Below the pieces are notes generated by a model. The model was not told the origin of the DNA and ran no database searches. It worked only from the letters and a program-made list of their open reading frames with translations. Below, one piece after another: positions 35,973 to 46,059 of a stretch of 64,000 nt of DNA (the stretch's first letter is position 1; the number at the start of each line of letters is the position of its first letter). The position numbers and the translations under genes are program-made. The stretch is from the NCBI RefSeq assembly GCF_008369915.1, contig NZ_VSRN01000001.1, forward strand, positions 6,196,501-6,260,500. The letters are read 5' to 3'. Source of the DNA: Dyadobacter sp. UC 10. Its GTDB lineage: Bacteria; Bacteroidota; Bacteroidia; Cytophagales; Spirosomataceae.

Positions 35973-37367
35973 ATGAAAAGAAGGGATTTTTTTACCAATA
36001 GCGCCGCAGGTCTGCTCCTCGGCCCGATGTCATTCTCTGGAAAATCTGTCAGCCCGCAGTCGCTACTCAAGACAAAGGACGCTGCGAAAAATATCATATT
36101 CATGGTCAGCGACGGCATGAGTACCGGCACGCTTAACATGGCCGACCTGCTCCTGAAACGTAAAGAAGGACGTGAAAGCGCCTGGATGAAGTTATATAGT
36201 GAAAAAACCGGGCGACGTGCATTTATGGAAACTTCATCTTCCAGTGCGATCGTCACCGATTCGGCGGCAGGCAGCTCGGCATGGGGCGGCGGCAGGAAAG
36301 TCCCGAACGGTAACCTGAATGTAAATGCCGACGGTAGTTTTAATAAGCCTATCCTGCAAAAATTCAAAGAAGCCGGGAAATCGGTAGGTTGCGTAACCTC
36401 CGTTACCATTACCCACGCCACTCCCGCAGGTTTTTGTATCAATAATAAATCAAGAGGGGACGAATCGGAGATCGCGGATCAATATCTTGACCAGAAATTT
36501 GACGTGATGATGGGCGGAGGCGCAGAATTTTTTACGCCTGAGAAAAGAAAAGACAAAAAAGACCTGTTCGCAGCATACGAAAAGGCGGGTTATCATGTGG
36601 CCCGCAGCCTTGCCGGCTTAAAGGCACTGCATGATCTGCAGAAGCCGGTAATGGGTGTGTTTTGTGAAGGCGCACTTCCCTATTCTCTCGATACTTTGGA
36701 AGATAGCGATCTTCAAAAAAATGTTCCGTCCCTTGCGGAAATGACCAGGAAAACGCTTGCACTCTTATCGAAAAACCCAAAAGGGTTTGCGGTTCAGATC
36801 GAAGGCGGAAAGGTAGACTGGGCTGCACATTCAAACGATTCGGGCGGGCTACTGTATGATCAGATCGCCTTTGACGCCGCGATTGCCGAAGCATTGGAAT
36901 TTGCAGCCAGGGATAAAGAAACGCTGGTTATCATCACAACGGATCACGGCAATGCCAATCCCGGGCTTTTTGGCGGAGACAAAAAATTTGATCTGCTGCA
37001 AAAATTCAGGCATACCAACAATTGGATATTTGGAGGATTGCAGGAAATGCTTTCACCTTCGCAGCTGATTGAGCGCATTGAATTTGCCCAGGGATATGCA
37101 ATCAGGAAAGAAGAAGCCGAAAAGCTGCTCGGCCTTTTTGGTACTAAAAATGAAAGCGGACTTTACGTGGCCAATAAACCCCTTTCCAAAGAACTTGGGG
37201 CGATCCAGACACGCTATACCGGCATTGGCTGGGCAGGAATGGACCATTCTTCGGACTACGTCGAGCTAGCCATGTTCGGGCCCGGCAGTGAAAATCTTAA
37301 CCCTTTCGTACAAAATACGGAACTGCACAATTTCATGCTCGATGTGACCGGAATTGCCCGCGTCTGA
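35973..37367 (+). CDS. Alkaline phosphatase (PhoA superfamily), Tat-like signal
   Basis: 464 residues from the ATG at 35973. The N-terminus MKRRDFFTNSAAGLLLG has the twin-arginine pattern of folded exported proteins. Metal and catalytic motifs are NIIFMVSDGMSTG (Asp47), VTDSAAGSSAWGGG with nucleophile Ser97, EGGKVDWAAHSNDSGG, TTDHGNANPG and WAGMDHSSDY. The enzyme should hydrolyse phosphomonoesters outside the cytoplasm. Length and order fit the family. It is monocistronic by spacing, with its own likely promoter. Confidence 0.93.
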   Translation: MKRRDFFTNSAAGLLLGPMSFSGKSVSPQSLLKTKDAAKNIIFMVSDGMSTGTLNMADLLLKRKEGRESAWMKLYSEKTGRRAFMETSSSSAIVTDSAAGSSAWGGGRKVPNGNLNVNADGSFNKPILQKFKEAGKSVGCVTSVTITHATPAGFCINNKSRGDESEIADQYLDQKFDVMMGGGAEFFTPEKRKDKKDLFAAYEKAGYHVARSLAGLKALHDLQKPVMGVFCEGALPYSLDTLEDSDLQKNVPSLAEMTRKTLALLSKNPKGFAVQIEGGKVDWAAHSNDSGGLLYDQIAFDAAIAEALEFAARDKETLVIITTDHGNANPGLFGGDKKFDLLQKFRHTNNWIFGGLQEMLSPSQLIERIEFAQGYAIRKEEAEKLLGLFGTKNESGLYVANKPLSKELGAIQTRYTGIGWAGMDHSSDYVELAMFGPGSENLNPFVQNTELHNFMLDVTGIARV

Positions 37368-37513
37368 CGCTGAAAAATCCCGGATCGGTCTGGAAAGCCG
37401 CCTGTATTCCCCGATGCTTCGCGCCCGAAGGGAATGGACTGATTATTTGCGTAAGCCAATATCTCGTGCTAGTTTACGAGACAAACCTATTGTTATGCAA
37501 AATCCGGTCGCGT

Positions 37514-38089
37514 ATGTTTTTTCCTAAAATTTACTTCTTCACCATACTGGGCGGCGTCCTGCTCACCGGCTGTAAAGACACGCAGCGCGAAGAGCAACTC
37601 GCTGCACGTGAACAGGCTGTTATCCGCATGGAGGCTGAATTTGCGATGAAGGAAGCAGATTACCGGTCGCTTGTAAGCATGCGCGACAGCCTGCTTACCA
37701 GAAAGGATACGGTGATTATCCAGGCCTGGCCGGACGCGATGGCGGGAATATGGAACAGCAAGTCGGTGTGCCGCGAATCTACCTGCACCGAATATGTAAT
37801 CGGAGATCAGCGGTCTAATTTCTGGGAGTTTGTAAGCGATTCAACAGGGCTGTTTACCCGGGTGGTCGACGGCAACAACAAGGTGGTACGCGTTTATACC
37901 GCAGAACTTGACAGTACGGGTATCAGGCTGTATTTCAAAAGTGATTCGGCTGCAAGCAAACGGACGGATATCCGGATAGACCTCAGCCAGGTAAATGCCG
38001 ACTTCTTCAAAGGCACGCAGGCCACGAATATCGACCAGGCATGTAATGCGAAATTTTCCGTGGAGCTTACCCGCACAACCAAACGCTGA
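37514..38089 (+). CDS. Hypothetical lipoprotein with N-terminal coiled coil
   Basis: 191 residues from the ATG at 37514, which places a signal peptide (MFFPKIYFFTILGGVLLTGC) directly at the start with a clear lipobox LLTGC. A charged helix (REEQLAAREQAVIRMEAEF) that may form a coiled coil follows. The rest is a probable beta-rich domain starting MAGIWNSKSVC with a Cys pair (SVCRESTC), which may be disulfide-linked. No family recognised. It lies 3 bases before the antiporter gene, so both are likely in one message. Confidence 0.75.
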   Translation: MFFPKIYFFTILGGVLLTGCKDTQREEQLAAREQAVIRMEAEFAMKEADYRSLVSMRDSLLTRKDTVIIQAWPDAMAGIWNSKSVCRESTCTEYVIGDQRSNFWEFVSDSTGLFTRVVDGNNKVVRVYTAELDSTGIRLYFKSDSAASKRTDIRIDLSQVNADFFKGTQATNIDQACNAKFSVELTRTTKR

Positions 38090-38092
38090 TCT

Positions 38093-40219
38093 ATGCAGTT
38101 TTTAAACATACACATCGGTAGCTTACCGATTGAAGACCCGGTATTGAAATTTCTGCTGGAACTGGTGATCATCCTGAGCGCGCCGCTTTTGCTCAATAAA
38201 ATAAAAGTACCTCATTTACTCGGCCTGCTGATCGCGGGCGCCCTGGTTGGTCCGAATGGTTTCAACTTGCTGGCGCGGGACAGCAGCGTGGTGGTTACCG
38301 GTACCACCGGGCTGCTTTACATTATGTTCCTGGCCGGGCTTGAAATTGACATGGGCGATTTCAAACGGAACAAATGGAAGAGTGTGACTTTCACGGCCTA
38401 CACATTCGCGATTCCTTTTATCCTCGGTTTTATGGGCGGGTACTACGTCCTGCATTTTTCGATACTGACCTCTGTCCTTTTTGCAAGTTTGTTCTCCTCC
38501 CACACACTTATCGCCTATCCGATGGTGAGCAAGCTTGGGATTTCGAAGAACCTTGCGGTCAATATCACGGTAGGCGGCACGATGATCACGGATGTATTGT
38601 CGCTTCTGGTACTGGCCGTCTGCGTCGGAATGACCCAGGGTGAGGTCGACAGCGCCTTCTGGACACGGCTTGGTTTATCAGTCATTGCATTCAGCGTGAC
38701 GGTACTTTTCGTTTTTCCGATTATAGGCAGATGGTTTTTCAAGAAAGTCGACGACAAGATTTCACAATTCATATTCGTGCTTGTGATGATCTATCTGGCG
38801 GCTGTACTGGCGGAGCTGGCTGGGATAGAGGCGATTATAGGTGCTTTCTTCGCAGGGCTGGCGCTGAATAAGCTGATCCCCCACTCTTCCGCGATGATGA
38901 ACCGCGTAGAGTTTGTCGGGAACGCTATTTTCATTCCTTTTTTCCTGATCAGCGTCGGAATGCTGATCGATTTTAGTGTTTTCTTCAAAAGCCTTGAAAC
39001 GCTGGGAGTAGCGGCGGTTATGCTCGTTGCTTCCATCGGCGGAAAATATCTTGCCGCTATTTTTACCCAAAAAACCTTCCGGCTGACCAAAGATGAAGGG
39101 ATGCTTATATTCGGAATGAGCTCTGCTTCTGCTGCGGCCACACTCGCCGCTGTAATGGTTGGTTACAATATCATTGTGTCGGAAACGGCAAATGGAGAAT
39201 CGGTCAGGCTGCTGAGCGAGCATGTTTTGAATGGTAGTATCCTTCTGATTTTAATATCCTGCACGGTTTCTTCCTTCGTGTCGATGTCGAGTGCGCAGCG
39301 GATCGCTGAATCCGACAAAGAAGATACCGCTTCGGGCATAAACCGTGAAAACGAGAACATTTTGCTGGCCGTTAATTACGAAGAAACCGTCGAAAAGCTG
39401 GTTAACCTCAGCCTGCTCGTCAAGGGAAAAAGTGACGACAACCGGCTTCTTGCGCTCAATGTCATCAATGATACCAAAAATGAATCGTCTGTAAAAAATG
39501 CTAAAAAGACATTGCACATTGCCGTAGACACAGGCGCTGCTGCGGATGTGGAAGTGCTTCCGCTCACGAGGTATGACAATGACGTTTCCACGGGTATCAG
39601 CAACGTGATCAAGGAACAAAATATTACCGACCTCATCATCGGGTTGCAGCCCGACAAAGGCTTCACCCCTTCTTTTGTATATAACCTCTACAACGGTTAT
39701 CTCCAGAATGACAACGTAAACACCCTGATCTACCATGCCGGCCAGCCTATTTCCACCGTAAAAAGGTATGTGGTACTGATCCCGCCAAAAGCTGAAAGGG
39801 AAGCCGGTTTTTTCAGTGCATTGCTGCGTGTGTGGAACATTGCCAAAAATTCGGGCGCTGAGATGAGCTTCTATTCCAACCGGCCGGTTATTGACATTCT
39901 GAAAAAAGTAGTCAATAAATCCAGCATCGAACTAAGCCTGAACACCATCGACAACTGGCAGGAAGCCGAGCAGGCTGCAACTGACCTGCGCGACGACGAG
40001 GGCCTCATCGTATTCATGGCCAAGCGTGGAATGGCCTCCTATTTTCCGCAGATGGGATTCATTCCGGAATTTTTAAACCAGTATGTGAAGGAAAACAACT
40101 TCCTTTTGATCTATCCGTTCCGTGACGACCACCCGGACCAGATTGAAAGGAGATCCGTGAGTAATCATGATGACTTTGTGGAGATCGGCCAGATGATCAG
40201 TAAAGTTTTTTCACGGTAG
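38093..40219 (+). CDS. CPA2-type cation:proton antiporter with cytoplasmic USP-like tail
   Basis: 708 residues. About residues 15-410 are twelve or so membrane helices of the KefB/NapA-like (CPA2) exchanger fold: LLNKIKVPHLLGLLIAGALVGP, LLYIMFLAGLEIDM, the unwound-helix regions and AGIEAIIGAFFAGLALNKLIP. The remaining 290 residues are cytoplasmic with two universal-stress-like halves (NILLAVNYEETVEKLVNLS and YVVLIPPKAEREAG), which in relatives bind nucleotides or regulate activity. The transported ion is Na+ or K+; sequence does not decide. It follows the lipoprotein gene by 3 bases. Confidence 0.9.
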   Translation: MQFLNIHIGSLPIEDPVLKFLLELVIILSAPLLLNKIKVPHLLGLLIAGALVGPNGFNLLARDSSVVVTGTTGLLYIMFLAGLEIDMGDFKRNKWKSVTFTAYTFAIPFILGFMGGYYVLHFSILTSVLFASLFSSHTLIAYPMVSKLGISKNLAVNITVGGTMITDVLSLLVLAVCVGMTQGEVDSAFWTRLGLSVIAFSVTVLFVFPIIGRWFFKKVDDKISQFIFVLVMIYLAAVLAELAGIEAIIGAFFAGLALNKLIPHSSAMMNRVEFVGNAIFIPFFLISVGMLIDFSVFFKSLETLGVAAVMLVASIGGKYLAAIFTQKTFRLTKDEGMLIFGMSSASAAATLAAVMVGYNIIVSETANGESVRLLSEHVLNGSILLILISCTVSSFVSMSSAQRIAESDKEDTASGINRENENILLAVNYEETVEKLVNLSLLVKGKSDDNRLLALNVINDTKNESSVKNAKKTLHIAVDTGAAADVEVLPLTRYDNDVSTGISNVIKEQNITDLIIGLQPDKGFTPSFVYNLYNGYLQNDNVNTLIYHAGQPISTVKRYVVLIPPKAEREAGFFSALLRVWNIAKNSGAEMSFYSNRPVIDILKKVVNKSSIELSLNTIDNWQEAEQAATDLRDDEGLIVFMAKRGMASYFPQMGFIPEFLNQYVKENNFLLIYPFRDDHPDQIERRSVSNHDDFVEIGQMISKVFSR

Positions 40220-40234
40220 GACAAGCCAACACAC

Positions 40235-41935
40235 TCACCCCTGCAGGTTAAAAGCAATACGCCTGATCTGCTGTTTTTCGGTGGGGCAAAAAACCGCCAG
40301 TTGATAATGGCTGCCCGGTGTAAGCGTACTGCCTAAACTATTATACATAAATATCCCTTTCTTGAAGTAATCACCGGTCCTGAGCATATTAACCCTCCCA
40401 TTTTTGACCGGATCGGCGACGAACAGGTACATATTTGTCTCGTTGTATACAACCAGATAAGTGCCTTCAAAATGGTTGGGCGGAGACGGATATTCATCTG
40501 TGTGGATAGAAACACATTTGTCGTTCGGGCCGTCGCATTCCTCGTTTGCGGAAACTTTAACATTTTGCAGTACCGGCGCATTCCGTATCGCTTCAAGCGT
40601 CAGCTGTGGGAAAACGGTTTTAAAAGCATATACGGGCTTGCTTTTTCGGCTGATGGAATCGCTGAGTATTTTGCTCGCGCCCTCATAATAGCTGGTGTTC
40701 CGGTAAATGACCCAGTGACCATTTTTGTTATAATTAAATAACCCCGAAACCATATACGATTTGTAGTTGGACAGCTTGTCGTAGCTTGTATAATAATTAA
40801 ACAGCAGCAACAGCAGGCTTGCAGCGCCAAACGATAAACCGACTAACCGTTTTTTTCGGAAATGGATCAGGCAGCCGCAATAGGCGAGTATCCAGAATAC
40901 CATCGAATATATTTTATAGCGGCTCGATAATGTCGTCATTACGGCTCCCAGAGTCCGGGAATATGCCATCGCCAGCGAAGTAATCAGGATGAATGCTGCC
41001 ATTCCCAACCACGCCACTTTCAACTTTTTCAGCGCGGGATCTTCTGTACTTTTTTTGATTAAAAAAAGAAAGCAACCGCCACAAACAGCCAGAAGCAGAC
41101 ACAGGCCAAGAAGCAACGCGGGGATATTGGCTGCGACGAGTGGCGCATTTGAGTTTTCGCTGTAATCCAGGATACCACCGACAAAAGCCAGCATATTATA
41201 AACCAGGTACAACGGTTCCTGAAAGTGATTGGAGATGGAAAATGCTTTTGTACTGCTGTGGGCCTCGAAGTCCCGGAAATAGAGGATGATCGCGACAAGC
41301 CCTGTCAGGCCCCATACAGCCGCTGTCCTGAACATTCGCTGATAAATCAATACCGCAAGACCTGCGGCAAATGCAAACATTCCGTTGCCGAACGAATAAG
41401 TGGCAAGGAGTGCAGCCAGAAGCGGAAGTATCAGACTGAGCTTATTAGTATTTGAATAAACAATCAGATACACTGTCAGCAAACCCAGGAAGCCAACCGG
41501 CATGTAAACGGTGCTGGCACCTGCCCATAAATTGGCCTCATAAGTCACCGGACTGAATAATGTAAGCACGACCGGAATGAGGTAATACAGCGAAACGCCC
41601 GTTTTTTTAATCATTTTCCAGAAAAGCACTGTAAACCCAACGAGTGTGAGGTTACCGATCAGGACTATGACGACAAAATTGACCTGACTCGTCAACCAAT
41701 AGGAAAGCAAAGCCGTAAAGCGGGAATAGACAATACGGTGCTCAACCCACTGGTCGATTAGGAGATGGAGGCGCTCTGCAAATGTCTTCGCGTCCTGAAA
41801 TTCCTGGGTGAAAAGCAACAGACAATAAAGATCATCCCCGTTCGGGACATTCACGGCATTGCGGAAAATGAGAGCAAAAAAGGCGACAATTAACGCACTA
41901 CAAACAACGAAAGGTAAGGCGGAACGCGAAGTCAT
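40235..41935 (-). CDS. Polytopic membrane protein, possibly GT-C-like
   Basis: 566 residues with about ten membrane helices in residues 8-400, then a soluble C-terminal part. An early loop VPNGDDLYCLLLF contains two acidic residues after the first helix, where GT-C glycosyltransferases keep their catalytic Asp, but the rest does not match a family I can name. The C-terminal domain with NVKVSANEECDGPNDKCVS is probably outside the cytoplasm. It ends 15 bases from the convergent antiporter gene. Function unknown; a lipid-linked sugar transferase is a guess. Confidence 0.7.
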   Translation of the reverse strand: MTSRSALPFVVCSALIVAFFALIFRNAVNVPNGDDLYCLLLFTQEFQDAKTFAERLHLLIDQWVEHRIVYSRFTALLSYWLTSQVNFVVIVLIGNLTLVGFTVLFWKMIKKTGVSLYYLIPVVLTLFSPVTYEANLWAGASTVYMPVGFLGLLTVYLIVYSNTNKLSLILPLLAALLATYSFGNGMFAFAAGLAVLIYQRMFRTAAVWGLTGLVAIILYFRDFEAHSSTKAFSISNHFQEPLYLVYNMLAFVGGILDYSENSNAPLVAANIPALLLGLCLLLAVCGGCFLFLIKKSTEDPALKKLKVAWLGMAAFILITSLAMAYSRTLGAVMTTLSSRYKIYSMVFWILAYCGCLIHFRKKRLVGLSFGAASLLLLLFNYYTSYDKLSNYKSYMVSGLFNYNKNGHWVIYRNTSYYEGASKILSDSISRKSKPVYAFKTVFPQLTLEAIRNAPVLQNVKVSANEECDGPNDKCVSIHTDEYPSPPNHFEGTYLVVYNETNMYLFVADPVKNGRVNMLRTGDYFKKGIFMYNSLGSTLTPGSHYQLAVFCPTEKQQIRRIAFNLQG

Positions 41936-42239
41936 TTTTAATATTTATCCAAACCGGTAATGAGTGGGAAGGTGTAGGTAAAAAGGCCCACCCACCTGAG
42001 TTTGAATTGAAGAAAGCTGCATCGAATGAGAATAGTATATCTGTCGTAAAACTATTTGCTTTATAGATGAAATCCTACATACCGGAACAGTTTTATGATG
42101 CATAAGCAAGCTCATTATATACCGTGTAATTTTATTTCGCAGAAACTTTCCTTTTTTTTACAATGGCCCGAAGCGCTATAATCTGGTGCATTGAGGACAA
42201 ACGATGCTGATCACCTTTAACAACCAAACCCATATCCGG
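41936..42239. other. Divergent intergenic region
   Basis: AT-rich gap between two divergent genes. It holds promoters for both presumably; no clear -7 box or repeat was seen. Confidence 0.5.
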
Positions 42240-43226
42240 ATGCGCAATACGATTTTACTTTTCTTTCTTGCCAACTGTTTTGCAGTGCCATATGCACATG
42301 CACAAAAACCGCGTATGATGTTCGGCGACACGACCGGCACCGGTATCCCCTACTCCAAAGACCCGGTCGTGGTTAATTTCAAGGGCAAATACCTGATGTA
42401 TTTTTCAATCCGAAAATTCCCCGAACGCGACAAGCCCATGTCGGGATGGGCGATCGGGATTGCGGAAAGCCGGAACCTTACCGATTGGAAGAAGATAGGA
42501 GAAATTTTGCCGGAAGCTGAATATGAAAAGAAAGGTCTATGCGCCCCCGGGGCACTTTTGAAGGACGGAAAGGTGCATTTGTTCTACCAAACCTATGGCA
42601 ACGGCCCCAAAGATGCCATTTGCCATGCTACATCCGAAGACGGCATTCATTTCACACGGAACAAGACAAACCCAATTTTTCGTCCGGCCGGAGACTGGAA
42701 CAATGGCCGTGCGATAGATGCCGAAGTTTACTTCTACAAGAATAAATACTTCCTGTACTTCGCCACGCGGGACCCGGAGGGCAAGATACAAATGCAGGGT
42801 GTCGCAACAGCCCCCGCGGGCAGCAACTTTGACAAACAAGACTGGACTCAGGCAACCGCTCAGCCGATCCTGAAACCGGAACTTCCCTGGGAAGGCGAAT
42901 GCGTGGAGGGCGCTTCCGTCATCGGACGTAACGGAAAGCTTTATATGTTTTATGCCGGCGCTTACAACAACTGGCCGCAACAAATAGGCCTTGCTGTAAG
43001 CGAGGATGGGATTAAGTGGGAAAGAGCAACGGACATTCCATTTCTGCCAAACGGAAAACCGGGTGAATGGAACAGCAGCGAATCGGGTCACCCGTGCATT
43101 TTTGAGGATACCGACGGCAAAACTTATCTGTTTTACCAGGGAAACCCGGACAAAGGCAAAAGCTGGCTGCTGTCGAATGTCGAAATAGGCTGGAACGCAA
43201 AGGGGCCTTATATCAAACAGGATTAA
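42240..43226 (+). CDS. Secreted GH43-like beta-propeller glycosidase
   Basis: 328 residues from the ATG at 42240, chosen because the signal peptide (MRNTILLFFLANCFAVPYAHA) begins there. The body is a five-bladed propeller like GH43/GH32/GH117 enzymes: YSKDPVVVNFKGKYLMYFS with the likely catalytic Asp, GLCAPGALLKDGKVHLFYQT, RAIDAEVYFYKNKYFLYFATRD and ECVEGASVIGRNGKLYMFYAG with a candidate acid Glu. It should act on a plant or algal oligosaccharide in the periplasm or outside. The exact family and substrate are undecided. Confidence 0.8.
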   Translation: MRNTILLFFLANCFAVPYAHAQKPRMMFGDTTGTGIPYSKDPVVVNFKGKYLMYFSIRKFPERDKPMSGWAIGIAESRNLTDWKKIGEILPEAEYEKKGLCAPGALLKDGKVHLFYQTYGNGPKDAICHATSEDGIHFTRNKTNPIFRPAGDWNNGRAIDAEVYFYKNKYFLYFATRDPEGKIQMQGVATAPAGSNFDKQDWTQATAQPILKPELPWEGECVEGASVIGRNGKLYMFYAGAYNNWPQQIGLAVSEDGIKWERATDIPFLPNGKPGEWNSSESGHPCIFEDTDGKTYLFYQGNPDKGKSWLLSNVEIGWNAKGPYIKQD

Positions 43227-43321
43227 CCGGTTGAGTTCTGAATAACGGGAACCCCGCGCCGCGCATATGAGTAAATAAGCAGACTGATTGTATTTATATG
43301 TAAAATAATTATATATAAAAT

Positions 43322-44284
43322 ATGCTCAACTTCGATAAAGCCTGCATTTCACTGTCCATTTTATTTATATCGCTTTTACATCCGCTTTCAAGCATTGCCC
43401 AGCGCAGTTCAGTGAACTGGATCGATGCGCACGCGAAACCACTTTCGTCCGATTCCGCTGCCACCGAGCGTGACTTTTTATTTTTATCCGAAAAATTGAA
43501 AGGAAAAACGATAGTCGGATTGGGGGAAGCATCACACGGTACGCAGGAATTCTTTTTGCAAAAACGCAGGATTATTCAGTACCTCGTAACCCATGAGGAT
43601 TTCCGGACCATCGCGTTCGAATCTGCGGCGAACTATATTGAACCAATCAACCGCTATATTCAATCAGGTGAAGGAAACCTGAAAAGTATGCTGGCTGGCA
43701 TGGGGTTATATAACGCGAGCGAAATCTTCAAACTCTGCCAGTGGCTGATGCAGTATAATGCATCCAGGCCGGCTTCCGGGAAGGTCACGTTGATCGGGTT
43801 TGATGACGAAGCATTCTGGGGCGATCCATTGGGGCGGGATGAGCTGATGGCAGGAAAGTTTATAGCGGCACAAAAAGCGAATCGGCAGAAAAGCATTCTC
43901 TGGTCCCATAATCTGCATCTCGCGAAAGACACAACAATGGCACAGTACAAAGGAATGGGCTTTCACCTCAAAGCGCACTATGGCACTCTGTATTACGCTC
44001 TCGGCTTCGATACATTTACCGGAAGTGTACATGTGCTGAACGACGGACTGTTTGAAAGTCACGAATTTGCAGGAGACGAAAACACTTATTCGGCGTTGTT
44101 CAGTAAGTCGAAGTTTGAATCTTTTTTCATCGACTTCACGGCAGCCCCTGAATCTTTCAAGTCGGCTAACTACATTACCAATATCTATTCCAACTGGCAG
44201 GAACGGCGCATGCTACCGATTATCCCCGGCGCTGATTTTGACGGGCTGATTTTTATAAGGCAGACAACCGCTTCAAAACTTTAA
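43322..44284 (+). CDS. Erythromycin-esterase-like exported hydrolase
   Basis: 320 residues with a signal peptide (CISLSILFISLLHPLSSIAQ). The EreA-type fold is shown by IVGLGEASHGTQEFFLQKRR, FRTIAFESAANYIEPIN, LIGFDDEAFWG and SHNLHLAKD with catalytic His residues. Members cleave the macrolide lactone or other, mostly unknown, esters. Export and a serine hydrolase 7 bases downstream suggest a paired secreted role, perhaps in compound detoxification; that is inference. Confidence 0.85.
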   Translation: MLNFDKACISLSILFISLLHPLSSIAQRSSVNWIDAHAKPLSSDSAATERDFLFLSEKLKGKTIVGLGEASHGTQEFFLQKRRIIQYLVTHEDFRTIAFESAANYIEPINRYIQSGEGNLKSMLAGMGLYNASEIFKLCQWLMQYNASRPASGKVTLIGFDDEAFWGDPLGRDELMAGKFIAAQKANRQKSILWSHNLHLAKDTTMAQYKGMGFHLKAHYGTLYYALGFDTFTGSVHVLNDGLFESHEFAGDENTYSALFSKSKFESFFIDFTAAPESFKSANYITNIYSNWQERRMLPIIPGADFDGLIFIRQTTASKL

Positions 44285-44291
44285 TCTTTCT

Positions 44292-45737
44292 ATGCGCATC
44301 CTGTTCGTTTTACTCAGTGTTCTCGTAGTTTCAAAACTCTGTGCGCAAACGTCAAAATTGACGGTTTCTGAGAAGATCAGGCTGGTTGAGAGTTCGCTGC
44401 TACCTGCAATTGTGATGGAGGGGGAAACGATTCCCTACATGAGCATCACCGATCGCATGAAGCAACTTGACGTTTCAGGACTTGGACTGGCTATTATTAA
44501 GGACGGGCGAATAGAATGGGCCAAAAGCTACGGCATTGCGGATCGTCAATCAGGCCGCGCGGTAAATGAACACACTTTGTTCCAGGCTGCCTCGGTTAGT
44601 AAGCCAGTCACCGCATTGGCTGTTCTGCATTGGGTTGAAAAAGGCAAATTCGAGCTGGATACGGATATTAACCACTACCTGAAAAACTGGAAAGTACCTG
44701 AAAACGAATTTACCAAAACTGAAAAAGTAACCCTGCGACGATTGCTAAGTCACGAAGCAGGAATTACCGTGCATGGATTCCGGGGATACTCAGTATCCGA
44801 TTCCGTGCCCACGTTATCGCAGGTTCTTCGGGGAGAAAAGCCGGCCAATTCCCGCCCGATCGTGCCGGATACTATTCCGGGAAGTATATTTCGCTACTCA
44901 GGCGGCGGTTATACGATCATACAGCAGGCATTGACCGATCAACTTGGTAAAGCGTTTCCCGATATCATGCAGGAAACAGTATTTGACAGGATTGGCATGA
45001 AAAACAGCACGTTCGGTCAGCCGGTCCCAGCTAAATTCCGGAGCAATGCTGCAACCGGATACAGAGCCAATGGGAAGGAGATAGACGGAAACTGGCATAC
45101 CTATCCTGAATTGGCCGCCGCGGGTTTGTGGACTACGCCGACCGACCTGGCCCGGTATGTGATCGAGATACAACAATCTTTAAAAGGAAAATCAAACCGC
45201 ATTATCTCGCGGGAAACTGCCAGCACAATGGTAACCAATCCGTCGCACCCCTACGGGCTTGGCCCTATGCTGATAAGCCAGGACGATTCCCTGGTTTTCA
45301 TTCACGGCGGCAGCAATGAGGGTTTCCGCTGCATTTACATCGCGGAGGCAACAACAGGCAACGGAGCGGTGATCATGACCAATTCGGATAATGACTTTAC
45401 GCTGATTTACGACATCGTCAGGAGTATTGCGAAAGTTTATAACTGGTTTTTCTATAAATCCGGCAAAATCAGCAGGTTTGACTTAAATAACGACCAGCTC
45501 GCGCGCCTTACCGGTACATACAATATGCCCGGTTATACTTTTGAACTCGTTCAAAATAATGGATTGCTGCATTTAAAGCCACATTGGGAAAAGCCTGTCA
45601 TGGAGCTTTTACCAAAAAGTCTCACTCAATTTACGGACCGCGACGGGCGGTACGACGTAGAGTTTGTGTATGACAATTCCGGAAAAGTAAAAGCAGCGAA
45701 AGTTTTTGGCGACACGTTTGAAAAAACCGACCAATAG
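44292..45737 (+). CDS. Exported beta-lactamase-family serine hydrolase
   Basis: 481 residues with a signal peptide ending near KLCAQ. The class C beta-lactamase/DD-peptidase fold has SxxK at Ser101-Lys104 (AASVSKPVTAL), the Tyr motif RYSGGGY and the third motif VFIHGGSNEGF. A C-terminal lipocalin-like domain starts near LTGTYNMPGYTFELV. Such proteins are esterases, D-aminopeptidases or resistance enzymes; activity is not predictable. It shares long stretches with the gene at 61412, including NEFTK...KVTLR and GMKNSTF/Y, so the two are paralogues. Confidence 0.9.
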   Translation: MRILFVLLSVLVVSKLCAQTSKLTVSEKIRLVESSLLPAIVMEGETIPYMSITDRMKQLDVSGLGLAIIKDGRIEWAKSYGIADRQSGRAVNEHTLFQAASVSKPVTALAVLHWVEKGKFELDTDINHYLKNWKVPENEFTKTEKVTLRRLLSHEAGITVHGFRGYSVSDSVPTLSQVLRGEKPANSRPIVPDTIPGSIFRYSGGGYTIIQQALTDQLGKAFPDIMQETVFDRIGMKNSTFGQPVPAKFRSNAATGYRANGKEIDGNWHTYPELAAAGLWTTPTDLARYVIEIQQSLKGKSNRIISRETASTMVTNPSHPYGLGPMLISQDDSLVFIHGGSNEGFRCIYIAEATTGNGAVIMTNSDNDFTLIYDIVRSIAKVYNWFFYKSGKISRFDLNNDQLARLTGTYNMPGYTFELVQNNGLLHLKPHWEKPVMELLPKSLTQFTDRDGRYDVEFVYDNSGKVKAAKVFGDTFEKTDQ

Positions 45738-46059
45738 CACCGGCAACTGCACTATTTCAAATTTCACGTAGAATAAATTTTACCGTTTACTAAGTTTTTT
45801 CCTATAATTTATAGGATATGACTAATATTGGGCTACGACATTATCCTGACCTCAACTTTCTGGCCCTATGAATACACGTTTTACCCCCTATACACTTCTT
45901 CGCAACAATATCTCAGCTTCTTCCTGAGCCCCGGCAGCCTATTCCGGCCCGGTCTTTCAATACTATTTTGTCACACACGCACTTTGCACCAATCCCGCTG
46001 ATTGCCAGCCGGGAGCTGGTGCTATTCATCAATCCGTTCATCCTTTAACCAATTTCTAC
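45738..46059. other. Intergenic region before the collar-protein cassette
   Basis: 322 bases without a recognised gene. It contains a 19-codon frame at 45868-45927 (MNTRFTPYTLLRNNISASS), which is too short to support, and AT-rich sequence that likely holds the promoter of the cassette. Confidence 0.45.
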